DNA of 64,000 nt from Euryodendron excelsum (lineage: Eukaryota > Streptophyta > Magnoliopsida > Ericales > Pentaphylacaceae), in contig CM065393.1 of NCBI GenBank assembly GCA_033060915.1, forward strand, positions 8,890,001-8,954,000, written 5' to 3'. Positions 11,201-23,394 of this stretch are shown here, piece by piece (within the stretch, counting starts at the first letter, position 1; every line of letters begins with the position of its first letter). Below the pieces are notes generated by a model. It worked only from the letters and a program-made list of their open reading frames with translations. It searched no databases and was not told the origin of the DNA. Both the position numbers and the translations under genes were made by a program.

Positions 11201-13783
11201 CAAAAGTTGGCTGGAATGGGACTGTAATGTGTTAGGATGGCGTATTGAGTACACCTAGTCGCTTAAGAACATTTTGAAAGGGTGAACTTATAGTCTTGAG
11301 AGATTTTGAACTTTCTCAAAAACATGCTTGGATGCCCAAGGGGCAAGTTTGTTAATTTTTCACCGAGCCGGTCTCATAGGCGTCAATGTTAACCTAGGTG
11401 CTGGTTCCCGAGACTGCCCAATTTTGGAAAGCTACCTGTGTGGTGTTGGTCCCTGAGGCCCCCCAGTCTTAGAGAGCTACCTGTAGGGTGGTGTTGGTTC
11501 TTCAGATCACCCAATCTTAGAAAGTTACCTATGCGGCGTTGGTCCCTGAGACCACTCGGTCTTAGAGAGTTACCAGATGACGAACATTCTACATTGGTGT
11601 CGCGCCCCGATTTTTCGCACCCAAAAAAGACAAGTGAGAAAAACACAGTACTCTCTCGTTAGAACTCATCCTCCTATAAGGACGAGTGCGACTAAGTTTG
11701 AATTAAAAATTGATTTGAATAAGGGCTTTTGGAAAATATTTGGAGTCACCACCTAACTTGATTAAGGTCAGTTAGGTCACCTAAAAACTAAGCACAATTC
11801 GAAGATCACACTTAGGATTTTTGAAAAAGGTTTTGGAAAACTTCCTCAAGAGAGGGATTTTAAGAAAACGGGTTGTTTGGCAACCTTTGGAAAAAATTAA
11901 GCCCTTTTTTGAAAATAACTCCATTTGGTATTTGAAAACAGTGATCTAGGTTCGGAGGTTGGTTACGTGTAGGGAAGACGCACTAAGCCATCACCCTATC
12001 CCGCCCTTGCAGTACCTACATATCTATTCATCCTAGGTTCATGTAACACTCCATTTTTGCCCGCTCGGTAATCTCCAGCCCGACCGGGTTCGATTTCCAA
12101 CATCACAACACATGCAGGTTCAAGATGAGCCTTACAATCTCTAATCCAACCAACTGGTTGCTTCTCGGGTCCACAAGGACCCGCTGAAGCCATAAGCACC
12201 ATTATTTCAGGCAGCTTTCCGGACCCGGCGGTCTCGGAGACCAACGCCATCTAGGTAGCTTCTCGGGATCGGACGATCTCGGGGACTAACACCTCATCAA
12301 ATTCCAGACGGTTCACTTCTAGCGCCTGCTAGCCCGCCAACATAGAATGTCTATCATTTGGTAGTTCTCCGAGATCGGGCTTTCTCAAAGACCAACACCA
12401 CCCTTCTAGGTAGCTTTCTAAGACCAGGCATTCTCAGGAACCAACACCACCCCTACAGGTAGTTCTCTAAGAATGGGCTTTCTTGGAGACCAACACTGCA
12501 TATGTAGTCTTTCGAGACCAGACGGTCTCAGGAACCAACACTTAGGTCAACACCGGTGCCTGCTAGCCCGACTCGGTGAAAATGATCAAACCTGCCTTTT
12601 AGGCCTCCATGCACGTTTTGGGAAAGTTCAAAATCCCTCAAAATGATAATTCCATCCTTCCAAAATGTTGTTAAACCATTAGGCGTCCCCCGCACGCCAT
12701 TTGGTCCGAATCTGGTCCTATTCTAGCCCCTTCCAGCCAAAATGACCGTTTTGCCCCTGAACACCTCAACACTGAGCAAACCCCGCCGAACGGTAAACTA
12801 CTTTTCCAAGACCATCCCTGAACAACCCTACACACTTAACATAACACACCAAACCATTCCTGATCATTTTTAGCCAATCTTGGTCAAAATGACCGTTTTG
12901 CCCCTAAAAACCCAAATATGCCCTAAAACAGCGCCGGTCTTGGGATTTCGAGCAAAGGGTTCCACCATGCACCCTTGTTTAACCCGAGGAGGACCTTACG
13001 ACACTAAACTCACATGACTCGATGAAAGTTTCCTAGAGCATCTCGCAGGCGCTCCGCCTAAATTGTCTTTTCTCCCATTTCCCTAGTTATAACGCACCGT
13101 CAACTGACTTGAGAAACGCGTAAATCAGGGAATTCTTGAAAACTCGTTCATAGATCTTTCCATCGATATGGTTTGATTGGATAGATAGCTTCTCGAAACC
13201 CTTCATCGTATGGCCCAAACATGGCTACTTTCGACAACCCCTGGAGCGTCTCGCAGACGCTCCGCCAAAGTTGACTTTTTCTCCGATTCTCTAATCAAAA
13301 CGCATCGACAAATGACTTGAGAAATGCGTAAATCTGGGAATTCCTGAAAGTATTTCAAAAGTATTTCCAGAATACTTTCCATCGATATGGTCCGATCAAA
13401 AATATCACTTCCCGAAGGCCTTGATCATACGATACGAAAATGGCTACTTTCGAACACCACGGAGCGTATCACAGACGCTTCGTAAAATTATCCTTTTACG
13501 CACATTTCCCAAGACGATAACTCACTTCCAAACATAATTGAAACTTTCCAAAAACATGAAATTCACTGGAAGCCTTGGGAGAACATCCCGAGTGCAACCA
13601 ATTCCCCCGAAACCTTTCCGATTGACTCAATTATCGAGACAAAGTTTGGACGAACCTTCCCGGTGATGGAGCGTATGCTACATGCGTTCAAATTTTGATC
13701 AGATAGACCAACTTTTGATCAACAGTTGAGATTTATCCAGTACATGAGGTGCCACGTGTCATTCTGGAAATAAAATAGTGCCA

Positions 13784-13848
13784 GCGCATGTCCTACATGC
13801 GCAGGGTCAAATTTTGGCCAAGCCTATTCTAGAATCTTTATAAATACC
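13784..13848 (+). promoter_or_regulatory. Hairpin dyad and TATA box of LTR copy A
   Basis: GCGCATGT (13784-13791), loop CCT, ACATGCGC (13795-13802) is a perfect 8-bp stem. It is followed by TTTATAAATACC (13838-13848), a good plant TATA box. A candidate splice donor (AAAAG|GTGGT) follows near 14105. Similar spacing occurs in the other copies, so this is the probable LTR promoter. Confidence 0.7.
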
Positions 13849-15243
13849 AGACTACCCTTTGCATATTCCAACTCCGATTTTTGATGCGAAGCTCTGTTGA
13901 AGTCACTCCAGAACTGCGAATCTCTATACACACTTCATCCCTCCAACACTTAGGTTAGATTCTACCATCTCCAAGCCTATACACTTCACATATAAAGCCT
14001 TATACACCATCAAACACTCCCCACCAGCCCTCTAAGCCTTCTTGAATTCATTCAAGCTCCAATCAAAACATCTTTGGAAGACTACAAGTGTGTTAAAGGC
14101 AAAAGGTGGTATCTCTTTTATATTTATGTCTTCCCTCACTCTTCTCTTCTCCCTCCTAGCCTACTTAAGCTATTCTCTATTTTAATTCCCATCTTCAACC
14201 CCCCTTTCTTACATGCTTGAGCCAAGAGGGCTCTTAGATCATGCCTAGAGGAAAGCAAGTGAGAGCCACCGTGTAGGGGGATCTCTCACTAGCCTACTTT
14301 AAGATGGTATGGCCTAGGAGCCCCTTGTTTATGTGGTGTAGCCTAAAAGCCTTGTATGTGATCATGACCCCTTGCATGTTACTATTTTGATCATGTTTTG
14401 TATGCTTGACTTCATTTTATGCATATTGTTATGCTCTACAATGCTTACATTGCTCTTATTTTCATGCCATCCCCAAGCTCTATATTTCTTTCAAAAATTG
14501 TTCTAAGAGTTGGTCCCTTGAAGTTTAGGATGAGACCTTAGGAGTCATGCCTTAGAAAATCCCCCACTTCCCCCTAATTCACACTTTTGCATCGTTGCAT
14601 TTCAACTTGCATAAAAGTTGCCTTCAAACTCTCTAATTTCCAAGGTTTCTATTCTCTCAAATTTAGTGGTTAAAATGGCCCCATAGAATCCTCTCTTGAG
14701 TGGTCTCCCTTTACATTGGCCATAGGAGTCCTAAATTGTTAGAATGGTTCCATTTTCTCTTTATGCTTGCCTAATAATGATATTCAAACTCTTTGATTTC
14801 TATGGTTTCTATTCTCTCAAGTTTAGTGGTTGGAATGGCCCCATGGAACCCTCACTTGAGAGGTATCCCTTACATAGGCCATATGAACGTTAACTTGCTA
14901 GAATAGTTTCCTTTAAAAATGATTTCAAAATCTCCTTCTTAAAAATGGTTTTCAAGAGTTCATTTGCTCCATCTTCGTATTAAAAGTGATTTTTCAAAGG
15001 TTATTACCATTGTGTTGATTCTTAAAATCCATACTCTTGTCAAGATAATGGTTATAATGGTTATAAAGAAACCTTCTTCGAAATGGTCTCCAAACATCAA
15101 CCATATAAACCATACTCTTGTCTAGAGTCCAAATTTTCATGAAAATGATCTTAAAAAGGGTTGTCCACCAAAGTCCATTGCATAACATCTTTTGTTTTTC
15201 AAAACCCTTTCCAAAAGTGCAGTAAACCAACTTTCAAAACTAT

Positions 15244-15560
15244 TTTTCAATCTAACCCTAGGTTAACTTGACCCTAGTTCACTAACCCTAGGTTAACTTG
15301 ACCCTAGTTATCCAACCTAAGTTAACTTGACCCTAGTTGACCAACCCTAGATTAACTTGACCATAGTTCACTCACCTTAGGTTAACCTAACCCTAAGTCA
15401 TCTTAACAATAGGTTAACCTAACCCAAGTTAGTTAACCATAGGTCATCTTAACCCTAGGCTAACTTCACCTAAGTTAGTTAATCATAGGTCATCTTAACC
15501 CTAGGTTAACCTAACCCTAGGTTAACCTAACCCAAGGTAGTTAATCTTAGGTCACCCTTA
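15244..15560 (+). repeat. CCCTAGGTTAAC tandem array in LTR copy A
   Basis: About a dozen degenerate 20-30-bp units with CCCTAGGTTAAC (palindromic CCTAGG and GTTAAC cores) and CTTGACCCTAGTT. Equivalent arrays occur reversed in C (about 8745-8840) and E (about 35700-35835), and forward in F (about 47260-47400). They were not seen in B, D or G. Confidence 0.75.
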
Positions 15561-16059
15561 ACCATAAACTAACTCGACATAGGTTGATATGCTTCAGGGT
15601 TCCAACTTTTGAACCATTTTCTAAATGATCATTCAATTTTCAAATTATCCTCATAACATATTTTCTAAAAACCCCCTACTCTCATGATTTCAAAAAACCA
15701 ACTCCATAAACTCTTCAAATGTTCTTACACTCCATCTTCAAGACATCTCCAAAATGTTTTTTAAAATTTCACAAACCTAAGGTGTCCCTGGCCCTCTCAT
15801 GATTAGGGATTCCAAGGAAAAGTGATAAATTAAGAACAACCTCCAAGGTTGTCCATATTAGGATTCCAAATCTTTAGCCATTTCCAAAAGCCACTTTCCA
15901 AAACTAACTCATCAAAACATTCCTCCAAGGTCTTCAAAACAAGATTTCGAAAACACTTTCAAGTTCTCTTGAGTCATGACAAAGCCTTTTTCCAAAACGC
16001 CCTTAAGGTGATCCAAGATCATTTTCAAAACACTCCACCATTCAATTTCAAGTCAAAAC

Positions 16060-16270
16060 CTCCAAGACCACAAAGGGTCTTAAACTTCCAAAGACCTCAA
16101 AGTGTCTTAAACTTCCAAAGACTTCAAAGTGTCTTAAACTTTTCCAAAGACCTCAAAGGGTCTTCAACTTCCAAAGACCTCAAAGTGTCTTAAACTTTTC
16201 CAAAAACCTCAAAGTGTCTTAAACTTATTCAAAGACCCTAAACTGTCTTCAAACCTTCCAAAGGCCCTAA
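16060..16270 (+). repeat. 27-bp minisatellite CAAAGACCTCAAAGTGTCTT in LTR copy A
   Basis: About seven copies of a 27-28-bp unit (AAAGACCTCAAAGTGTCTTAAACTTTC-like) end just before the first conserved leader box at 16286. Confidence 0.8.
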
Positions 16271-16285
16271 TGTGCCTATTTTTCA

Positions 16286-16366
16286 TCGGGCTCTTGCCTG
16301 AACTACAAATGACCTGATTCTCGCCAAATGAGATACGTAAGTAACCTAAAATGGTGCGGTCATAAC
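16286..16366 (+). other. Conserved leader box 1 (family-wide)
   Basis: An ~80-bp block: a small hairpin (GGAC/GTCC type), GAACTAC, CTGACCTGAT, GATACGTAGG and GGTGCGGTCA. It is recognisable in A (here), B (17305-17380, reversed), D (33562-33644), E (34520-34600 and 34690-34770, reversed, duplicated), F (48126-48198) and G (44715-44791). Flanking sequence is mostly variable minisatellite. Its role is unknown. The position, after the candidate donor and before the LTR end, puts it in transcribed leader. Confidence 0.8.
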
Positions 16367-16589
16367 TTTTATTCCAACTCCAACCCCTTTTTCACAAATT
16401 CTAATCAATTCAAAGTTCCTATTCCAAACTCTTTCAAAACCCGTATTATTTTCAAACTTCTTCCAAAAACTTGCATCATATATCATCCATCCGAAAAGTG
16501 ATGACTAAACCCTGTTTTCAAAATTCTAAAGTCGATATTAACCAGATAATGATAACCGGTTATTCTAGTGAGTAAACAAAGGGTGATTA

Positions 16590-16660
16590 GACATATAGGT
16601 ACCGAAAGGGCGAGGTAGGATGATGATCTTAGGATATCTTCCCTACACGTAACCAACCCC
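16590..16660 (+). other. Conserved leader box 2 (family-wide)
   Basis: A ~70-bp block with GGTACCGAAAGGGCGGGGTAG and, after a short variable part, CTTCCCTACACGTAACCAACC. It also occurs in B (reversed, about 11950-12020), D (33798-33868), E (34233-34300, reversed), F (48426-48498) and G (45127-45194). Function unknown. Confidence 0.8.
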
Positions 16661-19600
16661 GGAACCATAAATTTCTGTTTTCAAATGACCAAAATGGAGT
16701 TATTTTCCAAAAGGGCTTAAATCTTTCCAAAGGTTGCCAAACAACCTATTTCCTTAAAAACCCTCTCTTGAGGGAGTTTTCAAAACCCTTTTCCAAAAAA
16801 CCCCAAGTTTAATTTTTCGATTAACACTTAGTTTTAGGTGCCCTAACTCACCTTAATCATGTTAGGTGGCGACTCCTATTTTTCTAAAAAGCCCTTAGTC
16901 AAACCAATTTTTAAACCTAGTCTCACTTGTCCTTCTAAGAGGACGAATACTAGTGACAGAGTTCCGTGTTTTAGGGTCTCCGAGCCGAAAGGACCTTGGA
17001 CACCCAAAAACCGGGGCGTGATAGTTCACTCAATAGAGTCTTCGATTAATAAATGTCTAATACTATCCACTTTTGAAAAAAATGTTTAAAAGAATAATGC
17101 ATGATATTTAAGCCCAAGAAAAGAGTTTAACTTTAAAAATAGACTTGGAAAAGAGATTTATGATTTGAAAAGACTTGATTTGAAACTTGAAAGAAGGATT
17201 AAAGAATTGAAAATAAATTGAAGATTTGAAAAATAGATTTTAGAATTAGAAACTTGAAATAGATTATAGAATTGGAAACTTGAAAATAGAAACTTGAAAA
17301 AGGTTGTGACCGCGCCCATAAGGATTGTCTACGTATCCTTTTGTTGGGAATCAGGTCAGTCGTAGTTCGAACAAGGGTCCAATTGAAAATAGAAGATTTT
17401 GATTGGAAAACAAAATTGAGTTAGAATTTGGATTGAAAGATTAGGAAATTTGAACTTTAATTGGAAGATTGAAAAGATTGGTTTTGAAAAGCTTGGTTTT
17501 AGGAAATCTAGACTTAGAAAATATAGAACTTAGGAAAGACTTAAGGTTTAAGAAAGATTGGACTTGATGTGGAAGGGTTTTAGAAAAGATTTGACTCAAA
17601 TGTTGGACCTGAAAGATTAGGAAAGTTGGAATTTCAGAAAGATTGGATTTAGAAAATGTTCGAATTAGGAAAGTTTCAAAGTAGGAAAGGTTTTGAAATT
17701 GGAAAGTTTTCAATTTAGAAAGTTTTGGATTTAGAAAGATTTGAAATTTAGAAAGTTTAGAATTTTAGAAAGATTTGAAGTTTAAGTTTTAGAAATACTT
17801 GAAATTAGGAAAGGTTTGAGTTTAAGAAAGATTTGAAAATTTAGATTTGAAAAGTTAAAATTTGGAAAGCTATTAGGAAGATTAAAAAGCTTAAAGTTTA
17901 AGGAAAGATTTGAAAGTTTAAGTTTTGAAAACTTAAAGTTTAGGAAGGTATGAGATTAGGAAGGATTGAGATTAGGAAAGCTTTGGATTAGGAAAGATTG
18001 AGATTCCTATTTCCTAAAACAAAATATTGGACTTTATTTCTAAAAGGAGGTGATTTGATTTTATTTTCAAAACGGAGGATATGATTTGACATGGAATTGA
18101 AAATATGAAATTTTGAAAATCTTAGATTTTGGTGTAAAAAATAGAGTTTGAAAATATATGATTTTGATGTAGAAAATAGGATTTAGTAATCTAAAGTTTG
18201 ATGTAGAAAAGGAAATTGAAAATTAGGGTTTCCTAATCATAGTTCTAGGGCTTGACTTGGACTCCAAGGTAAAGAGTTTTTGGAAAATATAACTTTTTGG
18301 GAAGGAAGATTTTTAGAAGGAGATCTTAACAAAGAGTTTTTAAAAAGTAAGCTTGAAAAGAATTTTAGAAGGGAGACTTTGGAAATAAAACTTTATGAGA
18401 GTTTTTGGAAAGAGAACTTTTTAGGAAAGGGATTTAAAAAGAAGCTTTAGAAAGCGGATTTTTCAAGAGAGATTTTGGGAAGGAGTTTGAAAAGAGCTTT
18501 TAGGAAAGTGAGTTTTGTGAAGGGAATTTTTGAAAAACAATTTTTAAAAAGCAATTTTGGAAAGGAGATTGGAGAGAGTTTTTAGAAAGTATATTGGAGA
18601 AGAAATTTTAGAAAGTAGATTTGAAAAGAGATTTTGGAAAGGGATTTTTGGAAAGAGTTTGAAAAGGGATTTTGAAAAAAGAGATTTTTAAAAAGTAAGT
18701 TCAAAAAAAGAGATTTTGGAGAGGACTTGAATGCTGACTTTGGCAAAACTTTAAAAATATCTCACTTTCCTAAAAAGATTCTAATCATAAGAAGGTTAGA
18801 ACCCTTCTAGGATTGTGGTTTTGAAAGCAACAAGGATTTGAAAATATGGACCATATTGGTCACTTTAAATGTAACACTTTCATAAAGCAACCATAACCAT
18901 GGAAAGGCTAGAATCACCTTAGGATTGTGATTTTGAAAATAAGTTTTGAAGAAGAAAATTTTAATGCAAGTTTTGAAAACAAGTTTGAAAATAATTTTTG
19001 GAGAGATGCATGATTATGATATGCACAATGCAAGTTGGGGTCGTGAACATACAAGGTTAAAGGCTTCACCACATAATCAAAGGGGCTGAACCCACGTGGT
19101 ATCCGGTTAGACTAAGAGAAAGCCCCCGACACGATGACTTTCAATAATTTAATCCTACACATGAACCGAGGAGTCCCTTGTTTCAAGCAAGCAAGAAAGG
19201 GGGGGGGGAGGGTAGAAGATGAAGGATTAAAATAGAAGAAAACCTAAGTGGGTTAGAGGGAGAAGAGAGAGGTGGGATTGCATAAACGTAAATAGGAAAC
19301 CTACATTACGTCTTCTTTTATTTGCTTTTCTTTTTTTGCTTGATTTACTCTGTTTTACTTTGGTCTTCGCGAGCTTCCAAGTTGCAACACTTCAAGTCTT
19401 CAATGGAGGCTTTGAAGACTAGTATATGAATGTATATGAATGTATGTATGCTAGGGTTAAGTGTATTGAGGTTAGAATTTGTATATGGAGGCTAAGGTTT
19501 GAAGAACTTAAAGGGAACTAGGGTTTGGAAGGACTTCGAGCTCTGTATATCGAAGAGCACGGTTTTTGGAGTGAGTTTGCGAACCCTTTTCAAGCTAGAG

Positions 19601-21370
19601 GAGGCTGTGTATTTATAGACAGAAGATTGACCTGGCGCCTGTCGCAGTGGCACTAGCCACTTAGGAAAGTTTTAAGGTTGGCAAGTAATGTATCCTTAAA
19701 AGATTTGGGCGCCTGTACTAGTGATTACCATGCAATTTTTAGCCTAACTTCACTAGGAATGACTCCAGAAGGTTCGAGAATGATTCAAAGGGTCGGGAAT
19801 AGCTCGGAGGGCTTGAAAGGGAACAGGAATCCTCAAAATAGTGTCTCGGGAGTAGTAGATTTGAAATGATGTCAGGATTTGTTGGAAGGGTTGATCGGGC
19901 CAATATGGGTAAAACGGTCAATCGGGCCGAAAAGCTGCCGGGATGGACTTGGAATGTCCTGAAAGAAGACTCAAGGCTTGAAAACATTACGTAGAATGTT
20001 CTAGGAGGTAACTGGTTTGATACCCAGAGCTGGTGTGGTTGGAAGAGACGACCAGCCCACTAAGGGCAAAACGGTCATTTTGTACCAGGTTTGCCAAAAC
20101 TGACTCGGAATGACCTATAAATGTATTGAAAGGCCAGAGATACTATCTGAAACATCCTTGGGAGGTTACTGGTTTGATACCCAGAGCCGGTGTGGTTCCC
20201 GGGGCGCTCGGATGCCTAGGGACAAAATGTTCACTTTGACCGAAAAGTCTCGAAATTGGCCCGAAATCGACTGGAAGGCACTTAAACATGTCGGCTCGTC
20301 TTTGGGATGATTTTGGAATGGTGGGCTATCATTCTGAGGACTTAGGTACCTACTCAAGAAACGTTTCGAAAATGGCCCTAAGTGCAATTTGGCCATTTTT
20401 CACTAGAGTAGGCTAGCAGGCACTGGTGTTGACCTGTGTTTACAAGTGTTTCCGCCACTCTAACGGTTGTGATGTTTACGAGTACTTTCGTTACTCTAAC
20501 GGTTCGCGGTTATTCCAGAGACTGCTTGATATTGAGAAGCTTCTAGGTAGACTTGTCGCCTGAGGAATCAACTTTCTCGAAAGGCGTACCAAAACGGACA
20601 TTTTTCATTGGCAGACTAGCAGGCTCCAAAGGTGGACTGTTCTACCATCTTGGAGACTTGGGGTCTCATCTCGGTCAACGGGTTTGAAGGGACTTACTAT
20701 TCTAAAGAGTTCTATCAAAAAACGTGCCAGACAAGATGAACTTACTGCCTTGAGAAATCAACTTTCTCGAAAGGTGTGCCGAATTTAATTGGAATTGGAA
20801 TTGGACTTGAAATTGGATTTGAGATTAAAACGGGGACTTACCGTCTTCGAGAAGACATGCCCACTGGAATTGGACCGAGCAATGCCCCAATGGCACTTTG
20901 GTTATTTTGCCTCTATTTGGGCTTAATGGGCCCGCGAAGCGATCGACTGACGGGATTATATCTAGAAAACTGGTTTGAACTAGATTATGTCCATATTAAC
21001 TTGAATACAAGTCTGGACGGATTGGAGACTGCCGAGCGGGCAAAAATAGGGTGCTTACAATTGGCGGGCTAGTAGGCGCCAGAAGTTGATAAGGTGTTGG
21101 TCCCTGGGATCACCCGATCTCGGGAAGCTACTTAGATGGCGTTGGTTCCCGAGACTGCCTAGTCTCGAAAAACTGCTTAGATGGCATTGGTTCACGAGAT
21201 TGCCCAGTCTCGGAAAGCTTTCTAGAGTACCTAAGGGCAATATGGTCTTTTTAACCCCACTTGGGCTTTAAGGGCTTGGGGAGCGACCAGTTGATTGGAT
21301 TGGAGTTTGAAAGAGCTGGCTTAGGCTCATATGTGTTGATTGGATTGGAGTTTGAAAGAGCCGAATTTGC

Positions 21371-22720
21371 TTTTTTAGAGGAAGCTCAAAAACTCAACAT
21401 ACTTTTTAAGAGGAAGCTCGAAAACCTAAAAATTTGGAAACCTAGGCTTTTTGAGGCGAAAGCTAGAAAACCTCGAATTTTGAAAGTTAGGCTTTTTGAG
21501 GTGAAAGCTTGAAAACCCGAAATTTAGAAAGTTAGGCTTTTTTAGGCAAAAGCTTGAAAACCCGAAATCCTTTTGAAAAATAAAGCTTTTCGAGGAAAAA
21601 GTTTGGGAAACTCGAGAAGATGTTTTTAAAATGAAGTTTTTGAAAGAGAAAGGTCAGGGAAACCGAAATTTTGGAAAGCTAGGCTTTTTCAGGTGAAAGC
21701 TTGAAAACTCAAAATTTCGAAAGTTAGAGGCTTTTTTAGGAAAAGCTTGAAAATCCAAAATTTTTTAGAAAGTGGAGCTTTTGAAAGAAAAAGCTCAGGA
21801 AACCTACGAAGATGTCTTGAAAATGAAGCTTTTGAAGGAGAAAGCTTTGTAAACTCAAAAATTTTGGAAAGCTAGGATTTTTCAGGCGAAAGCTTAAAAA
21901 CCCCCAATCTTTGAAAATTAGGCTTTTTGAGGCAAAATCTTGAAAATCCTAATCTTTTTGGAAAACAAAGCTTTTGAAGGAAAAAGCTCGAGAAACTCAA
22001 GAAGATGTTTTTAAAATATAGCTTTTGAAATAGAAAGCTCGAGAAACACTAAATTTTGGAAAGCTAGGCTTTTTGAGGAGAAAGCTTGAAAACTCGAAAT
22101 TTTGAAAGCTAGGCTTTTTGAGGCGAAAGCTTGAAAACCTGAATCTTTGAAAATTAGGCTTTTTGAGGTGAAATCTTGAAAACCCAAATCTTTGACAATT
22201 ACGCTTTTTGAGGCGAAAGCTTGAAAACCCAAAATTCTTTTGGAAAATGAAGCTTTTGAAGGAAAAAGCTCGAAAAACCTGAGAAATGTTTTTAAGATTA
22301 AACTTTTTGTAGGAAAAAGCTTTGGAAAATCGTTGAAATGATTTTGAAAAAAAATGTTTTGAAGGAAAAAGTTTAGAAAACCTAAAGATTGATTTTGAGT
22401 TGAAACTTTTTGAAGGAAAATGTTTGGAAAACCTATAATTTGACTAGAATTGAAACTTATTTTTTTCTTTTGAAGGAAAAAGATTAGAAAACCTCGAAAT
22501 TGATTTGACTTGAAACTTGTTTTGTTGAAGGCCAAATGTTTAGAAAATTCAATTTGACTCAAAATTTGAAATTTGAAGACAAAATAAATAGAAAATTCAT
22601 TTTCACTCGAGACTTTTGATTTTTTTTTTTAAGCAAAACGTTGTGGAAATTCGTTTTAACTCTAAACTTGAAACTTTTTGAAGAAAAATTTTAGAAAAAC
22701 TTATGTGACTTCTGAAAATT
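21371..22720 (-). repeat. Reversed internal-region fragment: 60-65-bp GAAAGCTTGAAAACC repeats
   Basis: About 20 imperfect copies of a unit with AAAGCTTGAAAACCC and GGCTTTTTGAGG. Read on the minus strand it becomes GGTTTTCTAAACTTTTTCC-TCAAAAAG, the same unit as the array at 28805-29560 of element D. It is therefore a reversed copy of the internal 3' region, lying next to reversed LTR C as expected for one element read backwards. The long minus-strand open frame here (22011-22562) is a product of the repeat, not a gene. Confidence 0.75.
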
Positions 22721-22801
22721 AATTTTGAATTTGAAAGAACGCAAGAACTTTTGTTTTTAAAGTTGATTTTGAGACAATATGGTTAGAATTATACCTTGGT
22801 T

Positions 22802-23104
22802 TTACCTTGATGCTTTGGAGATGGTTGAGCTTGGAGAATTATCAGAGACTGCTCTGTGCTTGTAATTGTTCTGTCTTAGAGCTTGATGTGGAGACATTTG
22901 TGGCCTCTTGGATTGAGATTTCTTAAGATCAGAATACTCGATGTTTGCTTGATTGTCAAATTTTGCTTTTGCTAGACATAACAGGATTCTTGCTGACATA
23001 TCTTTTAAGGGGTTGTGCTTCTCTGAAGTCAAACGTCTTGAGTTTGTTTTTGGAGGAAGTGAGGTCTCTTTTGAAAATTTTGAGGGATCTAGTGGGTTGA
23101 GCAT
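22802..23104 (-). CDS. Unrecognised 100-residue ORF, doubtful
   Basis: An ATG-started frame with a Lys/Ser/Arg-rich, low-hydrophobicity product (contains SKRPQMSPHQALRQNN). There is no signal peptide, membrane segment or motif I know. It lies just beyond the reversed 65-bp repeats, so it would be internal sequence of the reversed element. Unlike the neighbouring repeat frames its composition is balanced, which is the only reason to list it. Bases 23155-23394 beyond it hold no feature I recognise. Confidence 0.15.
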   Translation of the reverse strand: MLNPLDPSKFSKETSLPPKTNSRRLTSEKHNPLKDMSARILLCLAKAKFDNQANIEYSDLKKSQSKRPQMSPHQALRQNNYKHRAVSDNSPSSTISKASR

Positions 23105-23394
23105 CTTTGGTGGGCTCTTTTTGTTTTTTTTTTTAATGGACCGACTAGTTTGAAATTAAATGGGAGGTGTAGGGTGGGTCAATGCCCCAATTTTAATGAT
23201 TTGAGAAGGTCGAACCAGGCTTTCCAAAATTGATTGGGGAGGTCGAGGGTGGGACGTTGCTCCACTCTTCATTGTTTAAAAAAAGGTCAAATTAAGTTGT
23301 TTAAAGTTTTCACAGGAAGTTAGAATGATATATGTTATACGCATGGATAGATACATAGATTAGACAGCAATATGAATAAATGAATGTACGGGTT

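Larger units (their letters stand above)
12042..17023 (+). mobile_element. Giant LTR copy A, solo LTR (4982 bp)
   Basis: The element starts TGTAACACTCCATTTTTGCC and ends CCGGGGCGTGATA (family CA end changed to TA). It is bounded by GTTCA at 12037-12041 and 17024-17028. Removing it restores copy B, which can be checked against copy G around 45090-45130. Order inside: U3 repeats with CTCGGAGACC motifs; two AAAATGACCGTTTTG boxes about 148 bp apart; dyad and TATA; a candidate donor; a CCCTAGGTTAAC array; a 27-bp minisatellite; two conserved leader boxes; and a hairpin next to GGTGGCGACTCC. It is non-coding throughout. Confidence 0.92.
11598..21059 (-). mobile_element. Giant LTR copy B, reversed, solo LTR (4475 bp without its insert)
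   Basis: The left end TGTCGCGCCCC (11598) and right end GGTGCTTACA (21059) are the reversed family termini. Both are flanked by ATTGG (11593-11597 and 21060-21064), a perfect 5-bp target-site duplication. B is itself split by copy A at 12042-17023 with duplication GTTCA. TATA (reversed) is at about 19611-19617. A long array of GAAAGATTTGAAA-type units fills 17400-18000, and related purine-rich repeats run to 18740. No internal region is present, so it is a solo LTR or a terminal-repeat-only derivative. It has no supported genes. Confidence 0.9.
8217..21370 (-). mobile_element. Giant LTR copy C, reversed and truncated, interrupted by copy B
   Basis: Two parts, 8217-11597 and 21065-21370, join across copy B into a continuous reversed giant LTR. 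The join is supported by the 5-bp duplication ATTGG on both sides and by the matching uninterrupted sequence in copy E (about 51160-51200). In LTR order it carries U3 repeats with AAAATGACC-like boxes, a hairpin dyad and TATA (minus strand, TTTATA at 10299-10304), the CTCTTCTCCCTC leader, and the GAAAACC / CTCAAGAGAGG spacer. Its 3' end is lost where the Sirevirus LTR abuts at 8216. Its 5' end fades near 21370 into reversed internal sequence. No coding sequence is supported in it. Confidence 0.75.

Noticed and set aside
15244..15560. Interstitial telomere
   Set aside because: The units are CCCTAGGTTAAC-type of 20-30 bp, not the 7-bp plant CCCTAAA repeat, and they recur inside LTR copies.
22011..22562. 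183-codon minus-strand ORF, the longest in the central region
   Set aside because: It lies wholly in the 60-65-bp GAAAGCTTGAAAACC array. The product is a Phe/Lys/Ser repeat without motifs. The frame stays open because the repeats lack stops on that strand.
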